DNA from: Cystobasidiopsis lactophilus
Taxonomy: Eukaryota; Basidiomycota; Agaricostilbomycetes; Agaricostilbales; Chionosphaeraceae
NCBI GenBank assembly: GCA_001599975.1
Contig: BCIO01000003.1
Span: forward strand, 3,742,996-3,806,995
Direction of reading: 5' to 3'
DNA: 64,000 nt
This document shows positions 44,734 to 56,916 of this stretch, piece by piece. How positions within the stretch are numbered: the first letter of the stretch is position 1; every line of letters starts with the position of its first letter. The notes beneath the pieces are model-generated. The model was not told where the DNA came from, did not search any database, and was given only the letters and a program-made list of their open reading frames with translations. A program made the position numbers and the translations under genes.

Positions 44734-46063
44734 ATGCAGGCCAAGAAGCGGACTACTCCCGTCAAGCACGAGGTGAGCGAGTCCTGCGCGCGCCCCCGAT
44801 TGTCCTTAAAGTTGGCCCCTTTGTTTCTTGCGATCTCTCGACCCTCAGGGCTCGCCTTCTTTCAAGCCCGCCATCCTCTCCTCCGCCTCTGGCTTATCCA
44901 TGCGTCGCCCCTCCCAGCCGCAGCCCATGCAGCGCCGCCGCTCCTCCGTCTCGCGGCCGGCAATGAGCTCCTCCTCCTTCAATGCTCGCCAGCCCTCGAC
45001 CGACGTGGAGATGGACCAGGGCTTCCCGGAGGACGGCGAAGTGCAGATCACCCACGACGCCAAAGCGGGCAAGCGGGCCAACAAGGACGAGGTGTACCAG
45101 TGCGAGAAATGCGGCAAGGTAGAGAACCTCTCGGACCTCTGGCGTTTCTGGTCATTGACCTAATTAATTTTCGCCCGTCCACAGTGGTACCGGCATTCAG
45201 CCTGCTTGATCAAGCACAGATGGCAGCGTGCGTCAATGCTGTCTTTGCTTCAAAAATAAAAGGCCGGTCGGCTCAGACCCGGAGACTATAGACACCGATT
45301 ACTGGCAGACGGCTAGCTCGCTCATGCTTTCTAAGCACCAGACCGTCGCCCTCTTGGAGACCGCTGCCATCCTAACCAACGGCTCCTCTTTGCCAGAGGA
45401 GAAGTCGCTCTGGCCGGCCGCCGTCAGCCCGCCGACCTCTGGCCTCCTCGGCTCTCACACGTTCAACACCGAGGTCATCCGACAGCAGCATTCCTACTCC
45501 AGCTCCCTCACTATGGTCGCCGAGGCCGCTGGCCTGGTCAGGTCCGCCTCCGCCATGTCCCTCTCGCCCGAGGACAGCCCGCCAGAGGACGAGGACGATG
45601 GCGCCGACGTTGACCAGAGGGACGAGGACCTGTTCGAGATGGACATGGGCGGCGCTCAGCCCTCTTCTGGCTCCGACAACCAGGACAGGGACTCGGGCTA
45701 CGGCGGCGAAGGCAACTCGTACCCCGCGGCGGCGCCAGCACCGAAATGGGCGACTTTGCCACCGCCCGCCGGTGCGCCCGCCGGCCAGAGGCAGCGCTTC
45801 CCACCCCAGCAGCCCCCAATCTCCCGGCCGATCGTATCACCTTACAACTATGCCATGTCGGCACCGAGTGCGTCATGATCCATTTTCGTCGCGGCTTTGA
45901 CGTACGAACAAGGTCTCTAAATTTTCTTGTTGGCACAGCGCTGGGCTTCTTTCAACCCAAGTCAGTAGACCATGGGTCAGCCATCATCTCCGGGCCGTCC
46001 AGGCCAGCGTTCGACCACTTGCCGCACCAGCGGCCCATGGGCGACACGGAGATGCGCTTCTGA
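44734..46063 (+). CDS. Single C2H2 zinc-finger protein (nuclear, basidiomycete-type)
   Basis: Five exons (44734-44772, 44849-45118, 45185-45227, 45292-45867, 45939-46063) give 350 residues. A basic, Ser-rich N-terminus (MRRPSQPQPMQRRRSS) precedes one C2H2 finger split by two introns: YQCEKCGKWYRHSACLIKHR-WQH, spacing C-x2-C-x12-H-x3-H. Immediately after comes DYWQTASSLMLSKHQTVALLE, a block that in my memory accompanies this finger in basidiomycete proteins. The rest is acidic (EDEDDGADVDQRDED) and Pro-rich, ending in GFFQPKSVDHGSA. If intron 4 is retained, translation stops at 45878, giving a shorter end. Probably a DNA-binding regulator; targets unknown. Confidence 0.8.
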
Positions 46064-46741
46064 AGCCCGCCTTCGCCTGCTCTAAACGAAAGGAGAACGA
46101 AATCACCAATTCCACTGTCTAAATCCAAAGTCCTTCTTCGCACCTGTTGTCGAATGCTACAAATCTTTTTCGTCGTCGTCGTCTTTCTTCAGTCTTCCGT
46201 CTCCTCTTGCACACAACAACCTGGCCACCTTCGCACTCCAAAGCATCAAGCGGCTCTGGCCCCACAGTGCCCCACAGTTTTCTTCTTTTATGTGTCTTCA
46301 GCAAATCTTTCAAAGCGGCATACCTCCTTCTACCGAAGCAACAGAACCACTCACAAACAGCAAATCTCCCTTTCCTTCTTTGTCCCGCCCTGCCACACCA
46401 GCCGCCTCACGGCCTTTCGTTCTCTTCAAGTGCTGGTCACAATCACCTGGTGCACACCTTCTAAGGCTAGGCTGTTCGGCGGGGAAGAAGGAACCGGGCG
46501 CCGGTATACACACACACGTCTCCAAGCGCTCTTTCTGCCCTTGTTTGGTAGAGAAACTGTTGGAATCATTTAAGCACTGTCATACCCCCAAGCACCATAC
46601 CCCCTCGCCTTTGCGCCAATCGTGTTGCCGACATCGGCGCTCGACTTTCTGCTCAGGTCGACCGGCCGATCTCGCTTGATTTCCTGTCCGATGCAAGCCA
46701 TCAAGTCTTGTCTTGGCATGTTTGACCTTCCGGCTGCTTCA
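46064..46741. other. Pyrimidine-rich intergenic region
   Basis: Strongly CT-rich on the plus strand (for example GTCGTCGTCGTC near 46172 and many TTC/CTT runs), as in promoters of some fungal genes. Open frames here are products of the biased composition. Confidence 0.5.
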
Positions 46742-47826
46742 ATGGACAATTCGAAGGCGTTTGTTGATGTGCTCGTCCTTGGCTCCGGCTGGACCTATGA
46801 ATTCCTCGAGCCGCTGCTTAAAGAGGCTTCGTTGTCCTACGCTGCCACCTCGAGATCTGGTGGCCCTGGACTGATCAAGTTTGCCTTTGACGAGAAGTCG
46901 GACGACGTTGCGCCTTTTGAAGCGCTGCCCGATTGCAAGACGGTCGTGATCGTCTTTCCGATCTATGGGCTAGGAGGTAATTGTTCCAGCCTGTTCAGAC
47001 CTCTCAGATGTTTGAAGATCAGTATCAGGATCGGAGCAGCTGTTGGGGCTGTGGAAGAAGGCCCGCCCCTCCTCAAAAGCCGGCTTCATCCAACTTGGAT
47101 CAACGGGAATCTGGGACGGTGGGCCCACGTTGCAGGACGAGAAGAAGAGTAGCAGCATCTGGCTCAGTCGCCACTCGCCTTATGATAAGATGAACAAGAG
47201 GGCCATGGCTGAAGACGAGCTGCTCGCGCTGTCCACGTCTGACAACCCGTGTGGTGAGTCCCTCAGATCGCATTTCTATTAGACTATGGTAACAAGAATA
47301 CAGTTGTTCTCGATCTCTGTGGCTTGTGGGGCGGCAAGCGAAGCGTCAGGAACTTCATCGGCCGCATCGCTCCATCGAAAGAGGCCTTGGCTCCCAGAAC
47401 TGTACGCTTTACCTCCTCATACACTGGTGCTGGACTGACTTGATAATAGGCTCTTCATATGGTCCACGGGAGTGACTACTCGCGTCTCATTTTGGGAATT
47501 CATCGGAAGTGGCAAAAAGCCGCCGGACAGCGGTGGGTTGTTGGCCTGTGATCTGCCCATCGTCACTGATCACGACGGACAGGTTTATGGTCACGGATCT
47601 CAGAGTGTACGATATGTGGGAGTTGGCGGCTCGGTACGGCAGCGGCGGCCCGGACAGCGCCGGCAAGGACAAAACTGGCCACCAAATGGCGTGGGTCCGA
47701 GAGCTCATGAACGAGCAGGATGTTCGAGCGCTTCCAAGGACACCGGAGCAGCTCGGAAAAGCCTACGACACAAGGGAGGTGTGGAACTTGTTCGGAGTGG
47801 ATCCCTTAAGGGCAGGCTTGGATTAG
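46742..47826 (+). CDS. Rossmann-fold NAD(P)-binding epimerase/YeeZ-like oxidoreductase
   Basis: Five exons (46742-46976, 47023-47253, 47304-47401, 47450-47532, 47583-47826) give 296 residues. The N-terminal VLVLGSGWTYEFL is a variant dinucleotide loop. Further blocks are KTVVIVFPIYG, FIQLGSTGIW (where the SDR Ser/Thr sits), HSPYDKMNKRAMAEDELL and LDLCGLWGGKRSVRNF, ending in VTDLRVYDMWELAARYG. This order matches fungal proteins annotated as NAD-dependent epimerase or YeeZ-like. The substrate is unknown. An in-frame Met at 46691 would add 17 residues. All introns are 46-52 nt. Confidence 0.8.
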
Positions 47827-48185
47827 CACGTCCTCTCTACCCTCCCTTCGCAGCGGCAGTTGGCCCAGAACAAAGTCGCTGTCCTCGTCGTATCATTTTA
47901 TTTTTAGCTATTCTTATCATTCTCAAGGTCTGATGAAGGTTCTCCATGATTTGCCATCAAGCCCTTGACGTCAGCCCATGCCCTGCTCCAAAGCTGCGAT
48001 CCTTGCTTCCTAGCGACCGCTAAAGACGATATTGACAGGCTGTCAAAGGCCAGACTGCTCGGACTCACAAGATTCTGTGGCTCAACAGCAGCTGACTCTT
48101 TAACTTGCTTGCCACTGAAAGCTGATCCCGCCCTCTCTCCTTGCTTGTACGATCTCTAGACGCCCATCCTCTTGTCCAAGAAGTC
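47827..48185. other. Short intergenic region
   Basis: Nothing beyond the promoter of the CENP-V/GFA-like gene is supported. Confidence 0.5.
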
Positions 48186-48933
48186 ATGTCTGCTGAGCCC
48201 ACTACCCAAGACACGAACGTCGGCGCTTCCGACAAGTCGAAGCCCTACTTTCCTCTTGCTGGCGCCGCCGCTGACGGCTGGAACGACGGTAAAGAAGCGA
48301 GTGCTACATGCTTCTGTGGTACTGTCCAGATCTCCTTCGTGCGTTCATCGTTGCTCCTATGGCCGCTTTGTGGCCTCTGAGTGCGCTGGCGTGCTACAGC
48401 CCACCGAGAAACCTGGAATGGTCCACACCTTTGTCTGCAATTGCACCGACGACCACAAAGCTCAAGGGTGGGCTCGACTCTTCTTTGAATACTCAGGCCA
48501 TTTGCCAAAGAGGGCGTCAGATCCATGTTCGCCACCAATTTCAGCGTCAACACCGACTATCTCAAACACATTCGCGGCGAAGACAACCTGACCCGCTATG
48601 GTCAGCACAAAACTATTGGCACCACCAACACCATGACCAATTACTTTTGCAAGACGTGCGGCACTTTGATGTATCGCAAAAGCTCTGGCTTTGAAGGTTT
48701 CGCTTTCCTTCGAATGGGTATCGTGGATGACTTGTGAGTTGCCCTCAAGACCCAAGACCTTCAGTTTGCTTTCACCTGACCATGTTTTTTATAGCAACTT
48801 GATGGAGACCAAGCTCTACCCTGACGCCGAATACTATGTCAAGGACCGGGTTTCGTGGTTTACGGGCTGCAAGGACGCCAAGCAATTCGAGGGGTTTGTT
48901 GGGACCAAGGAGCTTCCGCATTGCTGCGGCTGA
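48186..48933 (+). CDS. CENP-V/GFA (glutathione-dependent formaldehyde-activating) family protein
   Basis: Four exons (48186-48338, 48400-48467, 48521-48733, 48795-48933) give 190 residues, normal for the family. Zinc-site blocks are ATCFCGTV (C-x-C), FVCNCTDDHK, and FCKTCGTLMYR (C-x2-C). The second block usually reads C-x-C-x2-C; here the third Cys is Asp, so one catalytic-type zinc ligand is missing. NFSVNTDYLKHIRGEDNL, TNTMTNYF and GFEGFAFLRMG match the family core. Intron 2 is supported by restoring KAQGSMFATNF. The molecular role is not established for most fungal members. It is convergent with the sugar porter, only 106 bases apart. Confidence 0.88.
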
Positions 48934-49039
48934 AGCGCCCAATCCCCTGAACGCGAATGTCCGCCGGGCTCATGAATGCAATGTCAACGGGTTGGGTGAT
49001 CATAGCTCCCTTTTGACTGGCGTCGTTCCTAACACTTGG

Positions 49040-51356
49040 TCAAGCTCCGTGTTTCTCCTCCGCTTCTACCACAGTGAGGTCGATCTGGTCCGAGAAGACG
49101 GCCACGTCGGCGTCGTCGCCAAACACCTTGGCCATCTCCTCTAACGGGACGCCGCGCGTCTCTTTGATGGTGAAATAAAGCCCAATAGAGCCGACGAACA
49201 ACGACAGGATCATCAGCAAAAAGAACTTCCAGCCTGCATTCTGGACACCGACGGGGAACGCCATGGTGAGCCTGATGATTTGCGCTTAGCGCCTCTTCCG
49301 AGTACCTTTGGAACGAGATATAACCTTACCATGAGCTCGTGATGGTGATAGAGATCAATCCTAGAGCGATGCCCTTGTTGCGGATCGAAGTGCCGAAAAT
49401 CTCGCCCAGGTAAACGAAAAGGGCCGGTTCATTCGCCTCGTATGCAATGGCATACTGCGCCACGTCATAATTAGCATGCTTTTGGTACCATCAAGGTCGA
49501 GCCTCACAAGGAAAAAGGAGAAGATGAGCGCCCGCTGTCCAGCCAGCTGGTTCGAAGGGACGCCTGCAGACCCGTCGACGTAGACCGCATAGAGAGCCGT
49601 TATGATGATGAAGCAGAACATTGTTCCAACTAGAAAAAACGTATCAGATTCGTAACCTCGATGGAGTTTAACCATCCTCACCTGTGCCCAGCAGAATCAA
49701 GTTGCGGCGGCCCAATCTGTCAATGAACCGCGCTACCCGAGAGGCCTAAGAGACGGATGAATTGCGAATTGGTGCAACTCACCCCAGAAAATAGAGCAAG
49801 CGAATGCGAATATGAGCCAAGAAGCCTGTTCGCTAGTTAAGGTCCGGAAGGGCAAGCATCAGTGATAGCACGTACAGCGACGATCAAGGGAGTAGATCCT
49901 GTGAGTCCAGCGGAAGCGTCTGATCGTCATCTCAGTCTCTGGCCTCTTCGAGCCAAAAGTCACTTACAAATGGTCGGGCCAAATCCCGTCACGACTTGAA
50001 GACACGGGATGAGCTTGGTCACCAAGGTCACAGCGCGTAGTCACCTTGAATGCCAGTCATTTGGTTGATGAAGGTCATGAACATGGCGGTCAGGGTTCTC
50101 TTGCGGTATTTGAAGAACATGGAGGCCCAGCTCGAGGGCAGAGTCTTGTCCAGCGCCACCTGTTTGCGAACCTCTGGCTTGTGAATGAGCTTAAGACCCC
50201 GAAAGAGTTTGTAACCGTTGAACTTACGGTAGTGTTCCTCGCGAGCTAAAACATACGTTGGATCGCGGGCTTCGTCTCTGTGCAATGTCTTGAACACATT
50301 CAAGGCCTCTTCGTCTCTTCCTTGCATGACAAGCCATCGCGGCTATAGATAGACTGGGTCAGCACATTCTGTTATAGACAAACAGGACGATCAAACACTT
50401 GCCGATTCGGTTACGACCAGCAATAGGCCGAGAATGATAATGGGTGGAATGACAGCAAACACGAGTGGGATTCTGCGACATTTTTAAATTGAGGTCGTGC
50501 TTGAGCTTGAGCAGCTGGCTCACCTCCACGTCACAGGCGCATTCCAATAGTAGAAGCCCACTTGGATCCAGGCTGCAAGAAGAAACCCGGTGTTTCTGTT
50601 GATGACGAGGTGAGCCACGAAGCCCATAAATGAAAGACCTGAGAAAGCACGAGGACGAACAGAGCTGGTCCGATGCCGCTACCAAACTCGCCGCGAGCAA
50701 AAGTAGGCGCGAGTTCTTGAAGATAGGCCACCGCAGAGCACATGCCTCCCCAGGCGCCAAACATGTGGATGGCGCGTCCAAGTACCAGCATAGTGTAATT
50801 GCGGCTGCCAGCAGACAGGCCAATGCCCAGGAACGAAAACAGACACGCATTGAAGAAGGCCACCTTGCGCCCAAACCTGTCGCCGAGGAACGAGTTCCAA
50901 AGAATGCCAAAAGTGCCGCCTGCATTTGTCATGCAAACGATGGCGCCGCTTAACTGAGCAGCGTTTGGTGATGTGGTCAAAATTGGGAAGAAGGCATACT
51001 GGAGGAACGGCCGTCAGTTTAGCTTTAATCTTAAGCAGAAGGGAAGTGCGGTCCTACAAATTGCGGTTGTGCAAGAGTTGACTGCAAGAATGGGTGAAGA
51101 CGAGTGACGCGAACCAGTGTAGGGAGAGCATCATCTTACACCGATGAGGGCGGCTCTGCAGTCACGTCAGCAATGCAGTCGCCGAAGTCGAAGCCAACAA
51201 AGAATCGACATACGAGAAGCCGTAGTTAAAGGCACTGACATAGCTGATGGAGGCTCCGAGCAACAACCTTTTGTTGAGTTTGACGCCTGCCGACTCTGTG
51301 AGGTGGCGAAGGTTTGGAGCCTCTATGCGATCAAACTCGTGTTTGATGTCGCTCAT
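49040..51356 (-). CDS. Sugar-porter family MFS transporter
   Basis: Twelve-helix plasma-membrane sugar/H+ symporter family. The ATG at 51356 begins MSDIKHEFDRIEAPNLRH, and helix 1 follows (ISYVSAFNYGF). Signature motifs: SFLGDRFGRKVAFF between helices 2 and 3, LGRAIHMFGAWGGM, a PRWLVMQGRDEEAL segment after helix 6, FINQMTGIQGDYAL at helix 7, ARFIDRLGRRNLILLG in the second half, and IKETRGVPLEEMAKVFGD (the PETKG-like end). It has many short introns. The sugar cannot be deduced. Helix 5 reads FGAWGGMCSAVAYLQELAP, where sugar porters usually have a P-x-Y-x-x-E motif. Confidence 0.88.
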
Positions 51357-52029
51357 CTTGTAGAACGCTTGCACACAAATGAGTGAAGAGGCAACAAACG
51401 ACAAGGCAGCGTGTTGTAAGCCGGCGGGCGACCGCGGGCAACAGGATTCCACGAGCTGAGAAACCGGCCGCCGCGAGAGATCTACGCGATGCCGAGAGCG
51501 TTAAAGGCAGAAGCCGAGTCCAATCATTGTAGTCATCAGGATAGCCGTCGTCGAGCGAGCTGGCTTCCGTGCCCGCCGCCTTTGACTTGCGAATCGGGGC
51601 CGCCCTCAAACGAGACGGTGGGCCATCGGAGCCCTAAAATCTCATAGCAGCGTGCACACATCGAGCCGTTTTATCGTTCAGGCCCAGGTCGCAGGCAACC
51701 TGAAGGCGTCACACGAGATTGAACAAGTCGATAAATTCGGCCCCAGAAAAGTCAGCTGAAGATGAACGAAACCTGAACAGCCACCATTGCGAGCAGCCGC
51801 GCAGCCTTGATTCAGAGCCAGAAATCGCGACGCGAAGAGAAAAGAAGGGCCACATTTCAGGTCATTCTGGCCGGCTGGCGGCAAAGGAAAGACAAGTTGA
51901 ACGGCGACGGAAGCCTCGCCACCGTTGATGAGTCCCTACTATTCTCAAAGGCAGCTACATGTTTAGAGAGCTTCCGAATCGCGCAAGTTGTAAATACAAC
52001 GAGAGATTTGTCCGTCGAGAAGGGTCCCT
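51357..52029. other. Intergenic, sugar-porter promoter
   Basis: No supported gene. Confidence 0.5.
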
Positions 52030-53397
52030 TCATTTGCTGCTCGCGTCCTTGATGTCTCCCACAAAGTTGGCAATCTCCCAAGCTTTCTGGTCGTCTCCAG
52101 ACAAGCTACCTACTGGTAGATGAGGAGGAGGCGGGAAGTCCTCCTGCATCAATGCTGGGTATCGTCTGAAGTAGGTCTTCCGGCCGACCTCTTCGATTTC
52201 CCTAATTTCTTCTTGGGTCAGCTGCAGAGACAGGCAGTCTGACAAGGTGGCACTTAGGACCGATGCGAGTCCTGACAGCGGACTGAACGGACCTGCGATC
52301 TCCTTGATTCTTGCGGGCTTGCCACTACAGGACACCGGCAGGACGCCCTTCTGCTGCGTCCACAAAATGCAGACGATACTGGGGCCGATCGTCCGTCCAG
52401 TCTCTTGACTCAATCTAGCAGCTACTTTCTGAAGGATGGGGTAGACGCCGCCCGTGCTCGGGTAAAGGAAGGGGGTGAGGATGCCCCAGGCCATGGTTTG
52501 GATGCGGTGCTCTTTGTGGAGCTTTAGCACGGGCTCCAAGTGTTCCAGTAGGTAAGGTCTATAGGTCCCAGGTTTGAGCAAACAAGAACATAGGTGATAA
52601 GAGCGTGGAAGGCCTACGTAAACTCGAACTGATTGGCCACGGGCTTGTGCCTGCAATCGTGCAAGATCGCGAGCAGATCCTGGGGTCGAAAGTTCGATAC
52701 CCCTATCGAATTAAGTTTGCCAGCGTCCTTGTACTCCTCAAAGACGCGCCAGGCGCCGGACAGGTCCTCTGCGGTCGCTTTGCCGCTTCCCACGCCCCAA
52801 GGAGTGCTGCGGAGGGAGTTGACGTGGGCCTTTCAACAAGTTGAGAGTATGACTTACTGGATAAGGAATAAGTCGGGCACTCGGCCTAGCCGCTGGATGG
52901 TGCCGTCGATGAAGGCGCCGATTTGATCCAGCGGGACAGGCGTGCTGAACTTTTCGGTGGGCGAGACTGAAGGACGGATATCTTGCTACATGTAATTACA
53001 AACGGCAAACAGGGTGTTGACTTACGCTTTGAAGTGACGAAGACTGTGTCGGCCACCGCTTTTGGCTGGCCGGCGAGAACTTCCTTCGTCAAAGTCTCCT
53101 GCTTGCCGAAAGTGTTGGCTTCCCCGAGTTCACCGTATCCCTTGAGTGCAGATAGGAGAGATTTCAGGCTTGGAAAGCACGAAAGCAAGCGGTGCCCGTA
53201 CCTGTGCCGTGTCAATGGCTCGCAAGCCGTAGTTCAGTGCCAGCGTTCCGGCCTGGACAAAATCGGCCAAGGATCCGCCTGGATGCAACTTTAGAAAGGA
53301 GAAGAAGTCGTGGAGAGACCATCGCACCTGTCCCGTTGCCAAACATGAAGGAGGGGACCTTGCTGCCATCAGAGAGCGTGAAGTCGGTCAAGACCAT
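52030..53397 (-). CDS. Aldo/keto reductase
   Basis: NAD(P)H-dependent reductase with a TIM barrel, cytosolic. The ATG at 53397 starts MVLTDFTLSDGSKVPSFMFG. The catalytic tetrad can be followed through the introns: Asp and Tyr in AIDTAQGYGE (joined over a GTACGG intron), Lys in VFVTSK, and His in LFLIHTPWG (joined over a GTAAGT...CAG intron that restores the codon). Further family blocks are SIGVSNFRPQDLLAI, NQFELTYRPYL, IQTMAWGILTP and LPVSCSGKPARIKEIAG (cofactor phosphate site). The C-terminus is VGDIKDASSK. It resembles fungal AKR3-like enzymes acting on carbonyls or sugars; the substrate is unknown. Confidence 0.88.
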
Positions 53398-53929
53398 TTC
53401 GTGCCAATCGATGAGAGTCTGGTCCAAGTACTCTCGTTGCTATGTGTAGAAGAACTCCTTTTGGGTGTCTGGCCAACGAGCGGAGCCTTGATGATTTGCG
53501 CTGAGCAAGTTGCCCCTGGGCAGCAATCCCGGCAAGGTCGACGGGCAAGGCCTTTTCACATGCACAAGCGAGCGCTTCGAGCATAGCCCTGACGAAACTC
53601 CCTTTAAGTAAACAGTTGTCCCAAAGGGGTCAAATTTATCGACGGCCGAGGATGAGCTGGTCGCCACTGGGCAACTCATCCTGCTCAACAATGGCATCGA
53701 CCGCCTGGCATTTTTCTCTCTCGTGGTTTGGTGACTGAGAGCAGTTGTGGACGTGTGAGCAAAATGATATCAAGGCGCCGTGTCACAAATGCTTGCACTT
53801 CAACTAACTACCCAAACCAAACCCTTTTGGGCCGCAGACCGATATTCACAGACTGACTGAAACCATCTGTCGCAGCGTATGCACACGTTAGTCGCGCCAC
53901 GGGGAGTCAAATGCGAGGCTCTGACCTGA
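53398..53929. other. Intergenic, AKR promoter
   Basis: No supported gene. Confidence 0.5.
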
Positions 53930-56916
53930 TTAAGCGAGCTCCTTCTTGGGGGTGCCTTCTGTGAGTGCCGCCACATCCTGCTCCAGGTCGCGCGTCCTGC
54001 CAGTAGGGCGCGAGATGCGGCCAGTGAAGTATTCGTCGTCTATGAGAGAAATCAGACGACTACTTATAAACAGTGTTGAAGGTGACTTACAGGAAGGCAT
54101 AAAGCAGGCAGCGATGAGGCCGGCGATGGTGCACGCGAAACCAGCCCATGTAACGTAGCGGTAAGCAGCGTTGTATCCCCAAGGGTACGAGGCGTTGACT
54201 GCCGCCAATACGTCGGGAGTAACGCCATCAACAAGGGCCATCGCGGTCGAGTTCAGTAGGGTGGCGTCAAGGGCGGCAATGCTGCCGGTAAAGCCAGCGC
54301 CCAAAGCGGCGCCGTTGGCATGCTTGGCAAGTTCGCCGGGCAGCTTGTTGGTGAGAATGGCAACGAAGACAGCCGTGAAGACAGAGGCAATCAAGTTCTG
54401 AAAGAAGAGGAGCAGGCCTGAAAGCAAAGATCGTCAAATGTGGATAACTTTCGAAGCATGGCCGATAAGACATACAGATGGTGAAGCCAAGTTCGCGCTC
54501 GTCGCAGACGTATTGAGCGAACAGGAGCGGAAAGTCTTGGATGATGCCGCTGCGTGATCGTCAGCATGCAGCAAGCTGCCATGTAACAAAGTCAAACACG
54601 CACGTTGGCACAAGGGCGAGATAAGAGAATGCTTCGCCCATCCCTAAGCGAGAGGGGTTAATGGAAAGCCTGTTAGTTCACACGGTGAGCTTTGTTTAAG
54701 ATTGGGTGCGACAAGCAGCACTTACAAAGCCCCGAAGAAGGCGACAGTCCAGACGTTGAAGAAGATGGTGAGGAATTTGGTGTGCTTCAGGTAAGGCATG
54801 AACGGCCACTGCATATGAAATGAGCAATTTCTTTCGCGCGACGACAAGGAAAGGAGCGAACGAGAAGAATGGCGCTGATCGCGCCGAAAGGCACGGTGGA
54901 AGTGGCCCAGGCTTGAGTTTTCCAGTCAGTGGAACCAAGAAAGAAGACGGTGGCGACCTCGTTGGGCCACACCTGTGAAGCGTATCAGCGGAGCGCCTGT
55001 ATGAGCTGAGAGCCGAACTGACGATGTTCCTGGATCACTAACGTCAGCGCAAAAGAAAAAAAAACAACGCTTAGCAGGAGAGGGAACCAACGAGCTTGTG
55101 TACACAACACGACCAATGCAGCCGATGACGATAAGCTGGGTGTAACCCTTGGTCTGGGTGAAGATGCGCTTGGGCAGCAGAGGAAGACGTGGTTTGCCCA
55201 GCATTTCTGCTCCTGGATTGAGCTCGTTCACCGGGCATTGCAGAAAAGAGCCCACCGTAGGCAATGAAGATACCGAAAGAGACGAGACCAGAGATCATCA
55301 GACCCAAAATCTTCGCCGAGCCCCACGGGTTCACTCCACCACCTGCAAAAGGTCAGCGGCGCTCCGGCTATTCGATTAATTTCACACACCCCATGAGACA
55401 CCGAGAATGAAGAGAGTCGTGCCGGCGGTCATAAAGAAAAGTCTGCAGGCCATAGGTCAGCTTCCAGCTGGGGATGCGCTCAGTAAATCACTGACCCAAT
55501 GAAATCGATCCGATGGACTTCGTCCATGTACTTGCGGTTAGGTCCATGAATTTGCTTGAAGGTTGGCGGGAAGTAGGAGAACCAAAGGAGGAGCAAGGAG
55601 GCGCCATTGAATGCGATGCCGAGCTGAGGCGAAAAGTCAGGCCGCAGCCTCCAGGAAGAAGCCCTTGAGACCTCACGTAGTAGCTATAGCGCCAACCAAT
55701 GCCTTGAGCGATGTCCAAGGCGTAGTAAGTGCCAAAGCCATTGGAGTGGAGATTGACAATGTAGCTGCTCGCCCGCATGAGTCATAGATCAAGTCATTCC
55801 GGCAAGAAGAACATACGCCGGAATGATGAAGTAGTACTGTATTTAGCATGTCGACGTTAGAACCGCGATTTAAAGGCAGTCTCGCATGCATTGCGTACCT
55901 TGAATTTTGCAGGAGCAGCCTCGGCCTGATAGTTGCGATCAGCAGGGGTCGCATCTAGGAGATGTAACGAGACTTACAAAAAGCACGTAAGCCACAAACG
56001 GACCACCGCTGATGTGCAAGTTCAGCCAGGCAGCGAGCAGAGGGATGATGCGACATACCCGAGCCCGAGCAAGACCTGTCGGATTTCATAAGCACCTTCG
56101 AAGACTATGATATTGCCGCAATGCAACGTACATTAGCACCAATGACAGTGTCATAACGTTGAGCGGTGGCCGCAACAATGCCTGGCAGCTCGATTAAGAC
56201 AGGCGCGCGTGGGGCAGCGCAACAGGAAGGAACGCACATCCAATAATAGAAAGCACCAATCCACCAACGCAGAATGGCTTGCGGCCAAACTGGTCGCTAA
56301 GGCGACCGAACAGAATCAGCGAGACGGTGACGCAAACTGTTTTGTCCGAATGTTAGGAAGACTCTCACTGCCACTACGGCTCGCGAGGGACGGCTTACCA
56401 GACCAGATGATAGAGAATAAGCTGGTGTTGGGGCTGGGACCGATATCGGCCTATGGGAGCAATGCGGCTCAGCAATGCGTTCTGCTACCATGGGACAGAC
56501 GAGGACAGCTCACGTTGATAAAGGACGACGTGGTGATAGGAATCACGAATGACCAGTAAGCACTGTATGAACCCTCAGCACGGTGGCTACTTCGCGTCAA
56601 AACAACAATCTCACGAGAAGCAACCCATCGCGATGCTGTCGTCTCCAATCTCAGCCAGCTGAACGGCGAGGATTTTAAAGTAGAGCACTCACGACCACGC
56701 CGAACCCCATAGCCTCCAGGAGCGCATGTAGTTGGTGTTATCGTCGGTGTTGTCGGCCAAAGCCTCGCTGCGAATGATGTCTTCAGTTCGAAACTTGCGC
56801 TCCTCGTCATTCAGCACGCTGGACATGGAGGGGATGTGCGCCAGGCGATTGCCGGTGTGCTCATTGCGTTCTTCTGTATGCTTCTCGCCACTGTCGGTTT
56901 GCGAAGTGGTGGCCAT
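53930..56916 (-). CDS. TRI12-type MFS transporter 3
   Basis: Fourteen-helix MFS exporter with a hydrophilic N-terminus starting MATTSQTDSGEKH at 56916. Core segments: ILFGRLSDQFGRKPF (helix 2-3 loop), IVAATAQRYDTVIGANVLLG, RYSYYV..LGIAFNGASLLLL, HRIDFIGLFFMTAGTTLFIL, LPLLPKRIFTQTKGYTQLIV, WATSTVPFGAISAI, and LLLFFQNLIASVFTAVFVAI. A long loop with TLLNSTAMALVDGVTPDVLA corresponds to the VTPSILKAG loop of transporter 2. The C-terminal tail ends TEGTPKKELA. Divergent transcription from the Zn2Cys6 factor suggests regulation by it. Intron number is high, about a dozen. Confidence 0.78.

Noticed and set aside
46154-46573. ATG-started 139-codon frame with a hydrophobic N-terminus resembling a signal peptide
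   Set aside because: The hydrophobic run comes from a GTC repeat in a CT-rich intergenic stretch; the rest has no motif and codon use is unlike neighbouring genes.
52685-52712. GTTCGATACCCC resembling a tRNA B box
   Set aside because: It is inside the aldo/keto reductase coding sequence (SIGVSNF region) and there is no matching A box or cloverleaf.
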